Shown here piece after piece: positions 46,341-54,848 of a stretch of DNA of 64,000 nt. Both the position numbers and the translations under genes were made by a program. The stretch's first letter is position 1. Each line of letters starts with the position of its first letter. Origin of the DNA: CAMBDS01 sp964355675 (GTDB taxonomy: Bacteria; Electryoneota; AABM5-125-24; Hatepunaeales; Hatepunaeaceae); NCBI GenBank assembly GCA_964355675.1, contig CAYHEC010000004.1, forward strand, positions 134,500-198,499, written 5' to 3'. The notes below the pieces were generated by a model. That model saw only the letters and a list, made by a program, of their open reading frames with translations, was not told the origin of the DNA and made no database searches.

Positions 46341-48756
46341 TGAGTTTATCACCTCCAAATATGCGCGAAATCGTTTCCGCGGTGGTTTTGATTGTCTCTT
46401 TAATTCTCATAGTCGTCGCTCCGCCATGGGAAGGAAGTTTCAGTAATAAACATCTGCGATAAAATCCTTCCAGCCTTTCGATGTCGGGTACTGCGGGCCC
46501 CAAAAGTGAAGCTTCGGGCAAACGTGCTAAAAATTCTTGACGAAATCTATCCCCGGCATCAATAACGTGTGCTTGTTCTTCACTTCTTAAGGTGATTCCA
46601 ACCAGTCTTCCAAACGGCGGATACTGAAGCGGCTGACGAAAAGCAATCTCAGCATGATAAAGGGCAGAATAATCCGCGGCTTGCACCCACCTCAGCGCTG
46701 GGTGAGTCGGATTGAGACACTGGATAATCACTTCTCCTCCCGAGGCTGATCGTCCAGTTCTTCCGGAAGCTTGTACTAACAGACGAAAACTCCTTTCGAG
46801 CGAGCGGAAATCGGTCTGCATTATTTCGATGTCGGCGCCGAGAATGCCCACCAATGTCACATTGGGAAAGTCGTGACCTTTGGCGACCATCTGGGTCCCC
46901 AAAAGTATATCGAAATTCCCTTCAGCAACTCCCCGCAACATTTCCGCAGATCCTCCGGCCCGACGAGAAGTATCGAGATCAAGTCTGGCAACTTTGGCAG
47001 AGGGAAAGAGCAGTTCAAGTTCGCGTTCGACGCGCTGAGTCCCGATTCCGTTATATTTTAATCTGGCTCCCTTGCATTCCGGACAACGTTCAAGAACTCG
47101 CTGGCGGTACCCACAATAGTGGCACTCGAACTTCGTTTCCGTTCTATGATAGCGAAGAGTGATGTCGCAATTCGGGCATTTGACAGTCGCTCCACAGTCG
47201 GAACAGAGAATGATGGTTGCAAAGCCACGACGGTTCACGAGCAATATCGTCTGCTGGTTACGATCTATTCTGTCGGCAATTCGGTCACGCAGTTGAGGGC
47301 TGAAGAGCGATCCCGAACCGTTGGTCCCCCATTTCACAACTCTAACTTCGGGAAGGTGGGAGCCCATATGCCTTTCTGATAACTCTAATAACTTAATTCT
47401 GCCCTGTCGAGCATTATAGTACGACACCACATCCGGCGTAGCAGATCCAAGAAGCAGAGTAGCTCCGCAATGACTTGCTCTGAAAAAAGCGGCGGCCTTA
47501 CCGTGATAACGAGGCGGCGGAGAATCCTGCTTGTAGCTGTCGTCATGCTCCTCATCGACAATAATCAATCCGAGGTTTTCCACTGGTGCAAACACCGCCG
47601 ATCTGGGACCCACAACTACTCTGATTTTACCGCGGCGAGTCATTTGCCAGATATGTTGTCGCTCTTTATTCTGTAAGCCTGAGTGAATGATTCCGACTAA
47701 CTCACCGAATCGTCTGCGCAATCTTCCAGCAAGCTGTGGCGTCAGCGATATTTCCGGAACCAGCACAATTACCCCCCTCCCCATCTCAAGCGCGGTAGAG
47801 ACTGCCTCCAGATAGATCAAAGATTTACCGGAACTGGTCACTCCGTGCAATAAGAACGGCTCGTAAGTCATTAGGCGAATCGCCGTACTGACATCATTCG
47901 CAACCGATATTTGCGATTCAGACAGTGTAGGCGTATCCAACGCGGTTTCAGCAAGCCCATCCTGATGTTTCCCTAAAAAAGTTGTCTCAACTTTTCGAAC
48001 TTCAAGCCAGCCGCGTTTGATAAATGCACGCAAAGAAACGGACGCTCCAGAAACGGTTTGGCGGATTTCACTCGCTTTTAACTCGGCATTGTTGTAAAGT
48101 AGATCCCTCAATATTTGCTGTTTGACCGCACTCTTAGGAAGCGGGCTATTAGGAGCTTCGCTGATAAAAAGATCGGTGCGACGATAAACGTCTTCATAAG
48201 ATTGCTTAAGTTGCCGAGTATCGACCTCGGTGGTTTCGATCCAGCCCCGACGTTTAAATTTCTCCAATAGGGCAATGCCATCCGCAAAACGCTTTTTTAT
48301 CTGCTGTTGGGTGAGCGGAGTTGCCGCGAGAGCACGCCAAAGATCGGCAGTTGATCCCGATTCAGTATCGATCCATGGTTCAGCTCGACCGGAAGTAGAT
48401 AACTTGAAATGAGGCTTGCTGACTGATTTAAGCCCGGCTGGAAAAGCCGCGGCGATAGCTTCCCCGATATCACAGAGATAGTAATCTGCCAGCCAGCGCG
48501 CCAACGCAAATACGTCACTTGTCAATAAGGACGACTCATCTATTAAGGCGTCTATATCTTTCAGACCTTCACGTTCTTCGTCTTCTGATATCTTTGTGAC
48601 AAAACCTAAGCGAAGCCGATTACCGAAGGAGACTCTCACCCTGCATCCGGGTTCCAGATCGTTCATTTCTGGCGGAATGCGATAGGAGTATCCGCCCTGT
48701 GGAGGCTCGGCGAAGTGAACTTCTGCAATGCGAGACTGAATAGGCTGTTCAGCCAT
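46306..48756 (-). CDS. priA: Primosomal replication protein N-prime, helicase PriA
   Basis: 816 residues, normal for PriA. The N-terminal 3-prime-DNA-binding and winged-helix domains precede the helicase core with Walker A FLLHGVTSSGKSLIYLEA, DEEH box LIIVDEEHDDSYKQ, and motif III LLGSATPDV. The zinc-binding insert has eight Cys in four pairs (CSDC, CPNC, CHYC, CPEC). QASGRTGRSASGG is motif VI. It restarts replication at stalled forks. The Walker A reads TSSGKS where most PriA proteins have TGSGKT; Ser can replace Thr as the magnesium ligand, so activity is likely kept. It overlaps menG by 8 bases and the metallopeptidase gene by 35. Confidence 0.95.
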   Translation of the reverse strand: MAEQPIQSRIAEVHFAEPPQGGYSYRIPPEMNDLEPGCRVRVSFGNRLRLGFVTKISEDEEREGLKDIDALIDESSLLTSDVFALARWLADYYLCDIGEAIAAAFPAGLKSVSKPHFKLSTSGRAEPWIDTESGSTADLWRALAATPLTQQQIKKRFADGIALLEKFKRRGWIETTEVDTRQLKQSYEDVYRRTDLFISEAPNSPLPKSAVKQQILRDLLYNNAELKASEIRQTVSGASVSLRAFIKRGWLEVRKVETTFLGKHQDGLAETALDTPTLSESQISVANDVSTAIRLMTYEPFLLHGVTSSGKSLIYLEAVSTALEMGRGVIVLVPEISLTPQLAGRLRRRFGELVGIIHSGLQNKERQHIWQMTRRGKIRVVVGPRSAVFAPVENLGLIIVDEEHDDSYKQDSPPPRYHGKAAAFFRASHCGATLLLGSATPDVVSYYNARQGRIKLLELSERHMGSHLPEVRVVKWGTNGSGSLFSPQLRDRIADRIDRNQQTILLVNRRGFATIILCSDCGATVKCPNCDITLRYHRTETKFECHYCGYRQRVLERCPECKGARLKYNGIGTQRVERELELLFPSAKVARLDLDTSRRAGGSAEMLRGVAEGNFDILLGTQMVAKGHDFPNVTLVGILGADIEIMQTDFRSLERSFRLLVQASGRTGRSASGGEVIIQCLNPTHPALRWVQAADYSALYHAEIAFRQPLQYPPFGRLVGITLRSEEQAHVIDAGDRFRQEFLARLPEASLLGPAVPDIERLEGFYRRCLLLKLPSHGGATTMRIKETIKTTAETISRIFGGDKLIVAIDVDPVET
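46349..46356 (-). promoter_or_regulatory. Strong Shine-Dalgarno site inside priA for the metallopeptidase gene
   Basis: GGAGGTGA on the minus strand is a full match to the anti-Shine-Dalgarno end of 16S rRNA and lies 8 bases before TTG 46340. The same bases encode Gly-Gly-Asp near the PriA C-terminus. Confidence 0.55.
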
Positions 48757-49408
48757 CTAACTTCTGAAAAGTATAAAGAACAGCGACGCCTCCGATAAGT
48801 CGTCTTGACCGAATGACGGAGAAGCCAGCTTGAGCAAGTTCTTCTTCAATCCTGTCCGGTTGCGGGAATTTCAAGACCGTCCTCGATAAATAACGATAGG
48901 CATCAAAGTCATAGGCGAGGATACCCCCTGCCACCGGTAGAATAAACTTAAGATAGAAATTTATCGGGTTCCATAATGATTTGGTTTGCGGAGGCGAGAA
49001 ATCGATCAGGGCTCCTCTTCCTTGTTGGGCGAGGGCTCGATGAAGCTCAAGGAAGGCGCTGGCTCGATCTGATAAATTTCTTAGGACAAACGCCGAGATT
49101 ATTCTATTTATACTCTCAGATCTGACCGGAAGTTTCTCGCCGACGCCTTGAATTTGCAAAAATCTGGCGCTTCCTTCTTTCAACATCGCCAATTCTGGGT
49201 CGAGCCCGATTTTCTTAACCTCACAGGAAATTAATTCAAGCATTTCACCCGAACCACAACCGAGATCCAGAACGGTCATGCCATGTCTGATTTCAGCCGC
49301 TTTTACAGCCGAGCTTCTCCAGAATGTGTCTAACCCCAAACTGATGATTTTATTGACAAAATGGTAGCGGCGAGAGATTCGGTTGAATGGTTGTGAGGGT
49401 GTTGTCAT
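48749..49408 (-). CDS. UbiE/MenG-family SAM methyltransferase (probable demethylmenaquinone methyltransferase)
   Basis: 219 residues. The N-terminal signature FNRISRRYHFVNKIISLGLDTFWR fits the UbiE/MenG pattern, and VLDLGCGSGEML is the SAM-binding motif I. ISAFVLRNLSD corresponds to the conserved NLxD region. The C-terminus keeps AQAGFSVIRSRRLIGGVAVLYTF, as expected for MenG. It would methylate demethylmenaquinone, the last step of menaquinone synthesis. The second family signature (RPGG...E.S) is weak here (GRGALIDFSPP), and this leaves room for another small-molecule methyltransferase. Eight bases overlap priA. Confidence 0.78.
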   Translation of the reverse strand: MTTPSQPFNRISRRYHFVNKIISLGLDTFWRSSAVKAAEIRHGMTVLDLGCGSGEMLELISCEVKKIGLDPELAMLKEGSARFLQIQGVGEKLPVRSESINRIISAFVLRNLSDRASAFLELHRALAQQGRGALIDFSPPQTKSLWNPINFYLKFILPVAGGILAYDFDAYRYLSRTVLKFPQPDRIEEELAQAGFSVIRSRRLIGGVAVLYTFQKLDG

Positions 49409-49566
49409 CGGAAAATTGTTACTTTGTGAAGGAGGACGGGGTCAAAAATCGATCACTGAGTCACAGATCGTCGTAATCTGTTGCGCGGCATTAAGATACA
49501 CTGTGATCGAATTGTGATCGATGATAAAATCAATCACGTATAATCGGGAAGTGGCTGGAAACAGGA

Positions 49567-49650
49567 GTGGACAGATACGGAGATCCGTCCTCCTGAATCA
49601 AGAATGAAGTGGACGGGTACGGAGACCTGTCCTCCTGAATCAAGAATAAA
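49567..49650. repeat. Two tandem 42-bp units overlapping the end of the oppD-like gene
   Basis: Units at 49567-49608 and 49609-49650 differ at only a few positions and share TACGGAGA and GTCCTCCTGAATCAAGAAT. The part GGACGGGTACGGAGACCTGTCC is near-palindromic. The second unit supplies the last residues (TLYS) and the TGA stop of the ABC ATPase gene. A related palindrome occurs at 52503-52527. The rest of the 231-base gap (49409-49639) shows no other feature. Confidence 0.75.
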
Positions 49651-50647
49651 GGGTTTCCCGAACGAACGAACCAACCTTCCAGCACGCGACAAGATGTCCT
49701 TCGACGTGAGTTATCAATGACGGTTCTTCAGTTCGACATTTCTCATCCGCAATCGGGCAACGAGGGTGAAAACGGCAACCGGTTGGAAAATTGAGCGGGC
49801 TGGGAACTGTCCCCTCAATCTGGCTAAGTCTTTCCTTTCGTTCGCCGATATGCGGAATAGCCGCTTGCAAGCCAACAGTGTAAGGATGGAGTGGATCGTG
49901 GTAAATGCTCTGCACGTCTCCCGTTTCGACGATTTTACCGGCATACATGACAGCAACCCGGTCGGCAACCTCCGCTATCACGCCTAAATCGTGAGTGATC
50001 AGGATAATCGCCATTCCGAGGCGTTCCTGAAGTTGCTGAAGGAGTTGAAGTATCTGCGCTTGAATGGTGACATCAAGCGCTGTGGTTGGTTCATCACAGA
50101 TCAAGAGATTCGGACTGCAAGCAAGCGCCATGGCAATCATTACTCTCTGGCGAAGCCCGCCTGATAAAGAGTGAGGATACTCTTCCAACCGGCGTTCAGG
50201 ATCGTTTATGCCGACCAGTTTGAACATCTCAAGCGCCTGACTTCGCGCTTCAGCACGACCGACTTTCTGATGGAGAATGACCGCCTCCATCACCTGATCC
50301 CCGCAAGTGAAAACCGGGTTGAGTGAAGTCATCGGCTCCTGAAAGATCATGGCAATTTCGTTGCCGCGAATTTTCCGCATCTCAGAATCGCTCAATTTGA
50401 GAAGATCGACACCGTTGTAGATTACCTCGCCACCGGCTATCTCACCGGGAGGCTTCTGGATCAATCGCAAAACGCCGAGGCAGGTGACAGACTTCCCGCA
50501 CCCCGACTCCCCGACAATTCCAAGCGTTTTCCCCTTTTCAACTTGCAACGATACGCCATCCACGGCGCGAGCGACTCCGTCGTCGGAGTGGAAAAAGACT
50601 TTCAGATCCTTTACTTCAAGGAGAGGATGTATTGAGATTTCTGGCAT
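49640..50647 (-). CDS. Oligopeptide/dipeptide ABC transporter ATP-binding protein (OppD/DppD-like)
   Basis: 335 residues. Walker A GESGCGKS (about 46-53), signature LSGGLRQR, Walker B LLICDEPTTALD and switch LITHDLGVIAEVADR are all present. The C-terminal extension PLNFPTGCRFHPRCPIADEKC is the Cys-rich region typical of OppD/DppD, which in some relatives binds an iron-sulfur cluster. It powers import of peptides or nickel, but no OppB, OppC, OppF or binding-protein gene is nearby, so it is an orphan or its partners lie elsewhere. It starts 3 bases after the transketolase C-terminal gene. Confidence 0.92.
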   Translation of the reverse strand: MPEISIHPLLEVKDLKVFFHSDDGVARAVDGVSLQVEKGKTLGIVGESGCGKSVTCLGVLRLIQKPPGEIAGGEVIYNGVDLLKLSDSEMRKIRGNEIAMIFQEPMTSLNPVFTCGDQVMEAVILHQKVGRAEARSQALEMFKLVGINDPERRLEEYPHSLSGGLRQRVMIAMALACSPNLLICDEPTTALDVTIQAQILQLLQQLQERLGMAIILITHDLGVIAEVADRVAVMYAGKIVETGDVQSIYHDPLHPYTVGLQAAIPHIGERKERLSQIEGTVPSPLNFPTGCRFHPRCPIADEKCRTEEPSLITHVEGHLVACWKVGSFVRETLYS

Positions 50648-50650
50648 CGA

Positions 50651-51583
50651 TCAGCCGATGAACTTTCGGCATGTTTCGATCAGGGCAATCTTGTCGATTT
50701 CGTAAAGGCGAGCTAATTCGTCAGGTTCACCGGAAGTCGTGAACTGGCGAGGAACAGCCAATTTGCGCATTTTGGTCGGATGCTCTTCGGCAAGGACGCC
50801 GGCGACCGCTTCAAAGAGACCGCCTTGCGAGATGTGATCTTCGATAGTTACCACCCGGCCGGTTCGGACTGCAGAAGCAACTATAGCTTCCCGGTCGAAC
50901 GGCTCAAAAGTCGCAACTCCGATAACCTCGGCAACGCCTTCACCTAACTCCTCGGCGGCTTGAATTGCCGTCCAGACTTTATCACCTGAAGCGATGATGG
51001 TGACTTGCGAACCACTCATTAGTCGATAGGCTTTTCCAATCTCAAAGGAAACTGGATCTTTGAGAAAAATAGGGACTTTAGGACGATTAAGCCTAATGTA
51101 GTAATACCCCGGTAGCTCCATCGCCACTTCAAGAACCTTTTTTACCTGTCGAGGATCCCAAGGTGAGATGACGGTGAAATCCGGTATGAGCCTCATACGG
51201 GCAATGTCAGTCACATCATGAGCCGACCCGCCGTCTGGCCCCACAGCAACACCGGTATGAGACGCCGCAATGATGAGATGAAGACCTTTTTTTTGCCTTG
51301 CCGCGGTGAGCATGTGCGCATGGGCATGTTGAAGGAATATCGACATATCGCAGGCGACAACCCGCTTTCCGGTCATGGCGAGACCGGTGGCGATCCCGAT
51401 CATGCCCGGCTCGTTGATACCTGCCGTATAAAAGCGTTTTGGGAAGGCTTTCTGAAAACCTTCGCTCATAGTGGAATTCTTAGTCCCTGCGTCAAGGACT
51501 CTCACGTCTTCATAACGCTTGCCAGCTTCGACTAAAGCCTCGCCAAATGCTTCCCGAAGCGATTGACTTCCGAAAGTTTCCAT
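50651..51583 (-). CDS. Transketolase, C-terminal subunit
   Basis: 310 residues covering the pyrimidine-binding (PYR) and C-terminal domains of transketolase. GFQKAFPKRFYTAGINEPGM carries the catalytic Glu that activates thiamine diphosphate, and SHTGVAVGPDGGSAHDVTD is typical of split transketolases. TIEDHISQGGLFEAVAGVL lies in the C-terminal domain. It pairs with the N-terminal subunit gene, whose stop overlaps its ATG by one base (TAATG). The enzyme moves two-carbon units in the non-oxidative pentose phosphate pathway. Confidence 0.9.
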   Translation of the reverse strand: METFGSQSLREAFGEALVEAGKRYEDVRVLDAGTKNSTMSEGFQKAFPKRFYTAGINEPGMIGIATGLAMTGKRVVACDMSIFLQHAHAHMLTAARQKKGLHLIIAASHTGVAVGPDGGSAHDVTDIARMRLIPDFTVISPWDPRQVKKVLEVAMELPGYYYIRLNRPKVPIFLKDPVSFEIGKAYRLMSGSQVTIIASGDKVWTAIQAAEELGEGVAEVIGVATFEPFDREAIVASAVRTGRVVTIEDHISQGGLFEAVAGVLAEEHPTKMRKLAVPRQFTTSGEPDELARLYEIDKIALIETCRKFIG

Positions 51584-52404
51584 TATTTCACTCGCTGGGC
51601 TTCAAGTCCCTTGACATACGCCGCAACCTCAGCCTCATTCGCCGGAGGTTTGCCATGATTTCCAAGTTTTCCTGCCTTTTCAGGATCGCCTCCCATGCCT
51701 TTGACGGTCTTAAAAATGATCATCTTTGGTACGTCAAGAATAGAAACCGCCTTCCGGTAGGCACTATCGATGCTCGCCCAGTCATGTCCGTCTGCTTCGA
51801 TGACTGACCATCCCCAAGCCTTTGCGGCAAGTCCGAGTGGTCCAATGTCAACTTTGGCGTCTTGAGCTAAACCATTGTTATTCACAATCAGAGTAAAATT
51901 CCCGCAGGGTGCAAGATTATGCGGCGCCGAGAGAAGGCCGAGACTGGATGGTTCCTGCATCTCCCCATCGCCGACAATGCAAAACACGCGGCTTTGGAGT
52001 TCCAGCGCCGCGCCGTAGGCTTGCCATAGACCAATGCCAAGACTTCCGTTCGAGTTCTCGAATCCATATTTCAGATTTCGGATGGTGTGTCCTTGAAAGT
52101 GCGATTTTGGGCGTCTAATGCCTTCGAATACTTCCTCCTTCGGGTAATAACCAAGATCGGAGTTCACAAGGTACTGGATAGGGCAGGCATGACCTTCGGA
52201 GAGAAAAATTCGGTCGCGATCCACCCAATCACCGTTTTTCGGATCGAAGCGATAAGAATCGCTATAAACAAGTCCCAGCCATACTTCCACCAACGCCAGC
52301 GAGGTGTCCAGATGGCCTGATTTTGCCCGATAGATAAGCTCGATCAGATCCCATCGGATTTGATAGGCTTTGTCGTTAAGCTCTGAAGTTGAGATTCGGT
52401 ACAT
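51583..52404 (-). CDS. Transketolase, N-terminal subunit
   Basis: 273 residues from ATG 52404 (MYRISTSELND); an upstream in-frame ATG at 52449 adds a hydrophobic stretch foreign to the family. AKSGHLDTSLALVEVWLGL is the usual SGHxGxSL-type N-terminal motif. IVGDGEMQEPS followed by LIVNNNGLAQD is the GDG-NN thiamine diphosphate/metal motif. It provides the cofactor-binding half of the split enzyme encoded with the next gene. HTIRNLKYGFENSNGSLGIGL forms part of the active-site channel. Confidence 0.9.
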   Translation of the reverse strand: MYRISTSELNDKAYQIRWDLIELIYRAKSGHLDTSLALVEVWLGLVYSDSYRFDPKNGDWVDRDRIFLSEGHACPIQYLVNSDLGYYPKEEVFEGIRRPKSHFQGHTIRNLKYGFENSNGSLGIGLWQAYGAALELQSRVFCIVGDGEMQEPSSLGLLSAPHNLAPCGNFTLIVNNNGLAQDAKVDIGPLGLAAKAWGWSVIEADGHDWASIDSAYRKAVSILDVPKMIIFKTVKGMGGDPEKAGKLGNHGKPPANEAEVAAYVKGLEAQRVK

Positions 52405-52502
52405 TCGAGAATAGATTCCTTTAATGATTAAGAAAAGTCCCGTGAACACGCACGGTAGAACGAAGCTCCGTATCCGTTCAGTCAGAAGTTATCTCTTTAA
52501 TA

Positions 52503-52527
52503 AGGGACAGGTACGGAGCCCTGTCCT
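52503..52527. repeat. Palindrome of the GGACAGGTACGGAG family
   Basis: AGGGACAGG and CCCTGTCCT flank TACGGAG. The sequence is close to the core of the 42-bp units at 49567-49650, which shows that this is a dispersed short palindrome. It lies in the 233-base gap between the transketolase and cdsA genes. Confidence 0.6.
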
Positions 52528-52591
52528 ACCAGATATTGCCCACTGCCAAACCGCTGGGGCTGGCATAAGTTTCTACGCGTGTATCGTCTGA

Positions 52592-52611
52592 GGTCGATTT
52601 GGAAATCGACC
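52592..52611. repeat. Perfect 20-base palindrome GGTCGATTT/GGAAATCGACC
   Basis: A complementary pair of about 9 bases with almost no loop, just before the 3-prime end of cdsA on the plus strand. It could act as part of a terminator for cdsA (stop at 52638) or be another dispersed palindrome; no T-run follows on the minus strand. Confidence 0.5.
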
Positions 52612-52637
52612 CTACGCGAGTGTGTAAAACAGCAAAT

Positions 52638-53459
52638 TCATCTCATAAAAGCAAATATCTGATCACGGACACTTAAGTACATCGCAATCACCGGCGCCGC
52701 GGCAAAAAAGCTGTCGAACCTGTCGAGCGCACCGCCATGGCCGGGAAGAAATGTTCCGGCATCCTTGACGCCAGTCTCTCGCTTGAGCGCAGACTCGACC
52801 AAATCGCCTAATTGTCCAATCAATCCGGTTGCGAAGGCGAGTACTATCGCCAAATCCCAATTGATAAATCCATACCACCACCATACGACTGAAAATAACG
52901 TAGCAAAAATAAATCCCCAGACAAATCCTTCGACTGTCTTTCCAGGGCTGATAGAAGGGGCAAGCAAATGTTTTCCTGTCCATCTGCCAAAACCGTAAGC
53001 GGCCGTGTCACATGTCCAAATCGCTCCGAAGAGTCCAAAAGTCAGCCACAAACCGCCTGAAGATGATAGTTCGAAGTTCCTGACAAGTAAAAAGCTACCT
53101 CCCAATAACGGCGGATAAGCTATACCCCCGAATGTCGCCAGCAGATCTGTATGCGTTCGACCCGTGAGCATGATCGCCAAAGCTAAGGTCAGGAAGAGTG
53201 ATGCAATAGTCCAGCCGAGAGCCTCCATCCCGCCAATCTGCCAAAGTGCAATGATCACTAAACCTGCCACAAGACCGACTTCGATCAGTGGCTTGCGACC
53301 CAACGCCTCTTGCATCAGGTAATACTCGTATTGAGCAGTACACGCTATTCCTGCGATCAGACCAGCCGTCCACCACCCGCCAAGCCAGACAAGGCCGACA
53401 AGAAGCGGAATCCCCCAGGATGCGACAAGCAACCGTTTGCCAATAGCACTCTTGGTCAT
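52638..53459 (-). CDS. cdsA: Phosphatidate cytidylyltransferase
   Basis: 273 residues with about seven membrane helices. The C-terminal signature is complete: SALKRETGVKDAG followed by LPGHGGALDRFDS, with the conserved Lys-Asp, His-Gly-Gly and Asp-Arg-Asp residues. SPGKTVEGFVWG is the upstream conserved loop. It makes CDP-diacylglycerol from phosphatidic acid and CTP at the inner membrane, the entry to phospholipid synthesis. It overlaps rlpA by 4 bases (ATGA). Confidence 0.95.
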   Translation of the reverse strand: MTKSAIGKRLLVASWGIPLLVGLVWLGGWWTAGLIAGIACTAQYEYYLMQEALGRKPLIEVGLVAGLVIIALWQIGGMEALGWTIASLFLTLALAIMLTGRTHTDLLATFGGIAYPPLLGGSFLLVRNFELSSSGGLWLTFGLFGAIWTCDTAAYGFGRWTGKHLLAPSISPGKTVEGFVWGFIFATLFSVVWWWYGFINWDLAIVLAFATGLIGQLGDLVESALKRETGVKDAGTFLPGHGGALDRFDSFFAAAPVIAMYLSVRDQIFAFMR

Positions 53460-53941
53460 TTTGGTACCGAAATGATTGTGATCTGGACTTCGACGATGCC
53501 ATCGTTGACCATCCCTAACTCCTTAGCCGCTCCATACGAAACATCAAGAATACGACCTCTGATCGAAGGCCCGCGATCATTTACCTTCAATTGACAGCTA
53601 TTGTTGTTCTTTAAATTAACGACTCTAATTTCTGTACCAAAAGGAAGATAAAGGTGGGCGGTTGTCGGTTCATACATGTCAAATATTTCACCAGAAGCCG
53701 TCCTTCTCCCGTGATACTCCTTCCCATACCACGAAGCTATCCCGCGCCATGTTTGCCCCGGATAAAATCCAGCTTTCGGATTGTGAGTGGAGATTTTTGC
53801 GTATCGGGGATCGTCAGTCAGTCTGGGGCCGCTTGAACAGGCAGGCAAAAGAAGTGACAAAATCAGAAGCGTGAAAGCTGTTTTTAGAAGATTTCTGTCT
53901 GAACACACAGCGACAACTGGATATTTCTTATGGCTTCTCAA
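53456..53941 (-). CDS. rlpA: RlpA-family septal lipoprotein (double-psi beta-barrel)
   Basis: 161 residues. The lipobox LLPAC gives a lipoprotein of about 125 mature residues. The double-psi barrel is seen in GIASWYGKEYHGRRTASGE, AHLYLPFGTEIRVVNL and VNDRGPSIRGRILDVS, which hold the conserved catalytic-type His and Asp of RlpA lytic transglycosylases. No SPOR domain is present, so it is a short form. It would act on peptidoglycan in the periplasm. The start is uncertain: TTG 53941 overlaps pyrD by 14 bases, and GTG 53908 is a shorter alternative with a still complete signal. Confidence 0.85.
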   Translation of the reverse strand: MRSHKKYPVVAVCSDRNLLKTAFTLLILSLLLPACSSGPRLTDDPRYAKISTHNPKAGFYPGQTWRGIASWYGKEYHGRRTASGEIFDMYEPTTAHLYLPFGTEIRVVNLKNNNSCQLKVNDRGPSIRGRILDVSYGAAKELGMVNDGIVEVQITIISVPK

Positions 53942-54848
53942 GCGATCCGATAAGTTCTTTCAATGATTTGACGCCATGTCGTTGACAGTAGCTATCCATC
54001 TCCCCTAATATTCGACCAGGCGCATAAGGGTCGGCAAATAGTACGGATCCGAGTTGCAAACCACTCGCGCCAGCAAGTAAAAACTCAATACAGTCGATCC
54101 CGTTGACTATGCCGCCTGAAGCCCAAATCGGCAGATCAACTGCATGGGAAGCCTGCCAAACCTTGGCGAGTGCAACAGGTTTTAACGGCAGTCCACTGTA
54201 ACCCCCCGTTATCGTTCCCAGTAGCGGTTTCCGGCTTTCAGCGTCGATCATCATCCCTACAAGAGTGTTGATCATCGTCAAAGCACTGGCGCCATTTTTT
54301 GCGGCAGATTCGGCAAGTGGTGCGACTTGAGTATGATGCGGAGTCAGCTTAACAGAAATGAATTTTGGTGTAATCGCGCGACACTCTCTTACCACTTCGC
54401 CAATAGCCGAGGCATCTCCTCCAATCGATATTCCGCCATGTCTTACGTTAGGGCACGAGAGATTCAACTCGTATCCGTCGATACTATCCAATGTCTCCAA
54501 TCGTGTTAGAACAGTGACGAACTCCTCAACGGTTTCACCGAATATACTAAGGAAAATCTTGGTATGACCTACCGGAAGACTATGGGCTTTATCCAAGATA
54601 AAAGCTTTGACGCCAGGATTTGCCAGACCAATAGAATTGATCACGCCACCTCCGGGAGTCTCGCATATTCGTGGCGGAGGATTTCCGGGTCTGGGTCTTA
54701 TGGAGAGCGATTTGGTGACAATCCCGCCGAGCGGTTTGTAGTCGATCAGACTCAGGAATTCGTCTCCATAGCCGAAAGTACCGGATCCGGTCAATAGTGG
54801 TGTTCGGAACTCCACTCCCGCCATCGTCACGTTAAAATCAGTCATCAT
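53928..54848 (-). CDS. pyrD: Dihydroorotate dehydrogenase, class 1B catalytic subunit
   Basis: 306 residues. GSGTFGYGDEF and ICETPGGGVINSIGLANPG are N-terminal FMN-site motifs, YELNLSCPNVRHGG has the catalytic-base Cys of class 1 enzymes, and ISVKLTPH, GTITGGYSGLPLKPVAL and WASGGIVNG are further family blocks. It oxidises dihydroorotate to orotate in pyrimidine synthesis and passes electrons to PyrK, whose gene overlaps it by 4 bases. Confidence 0.95.
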   Translation of the reverse strand: MMTDFNVTMAGVEFRTPLLTGSGTFGYGDEFLSLIDYKPLGGIVTKSLSIRPRPGNPPPRICETPGGGVINSIGLANPGVKAFILDKAHSLPVGHTKIFLSIFGETVEEFVTVLTRLETLDSIDGYELNLSCPNVRHGGISIGGDASAIGEVVRECRAITPKFISVKLTPHHTQVAPLAESAAKNGASALTMINTLVGMMIDAESRKPLLGTITGGYSGLPLKPVALAKVWQASHAVDLPIWASGGIVNGIDCIEFLLAGASGLQLGSVLFADPYAPGRILGEMDSYCQRHGVKSLKELIGSLEKP

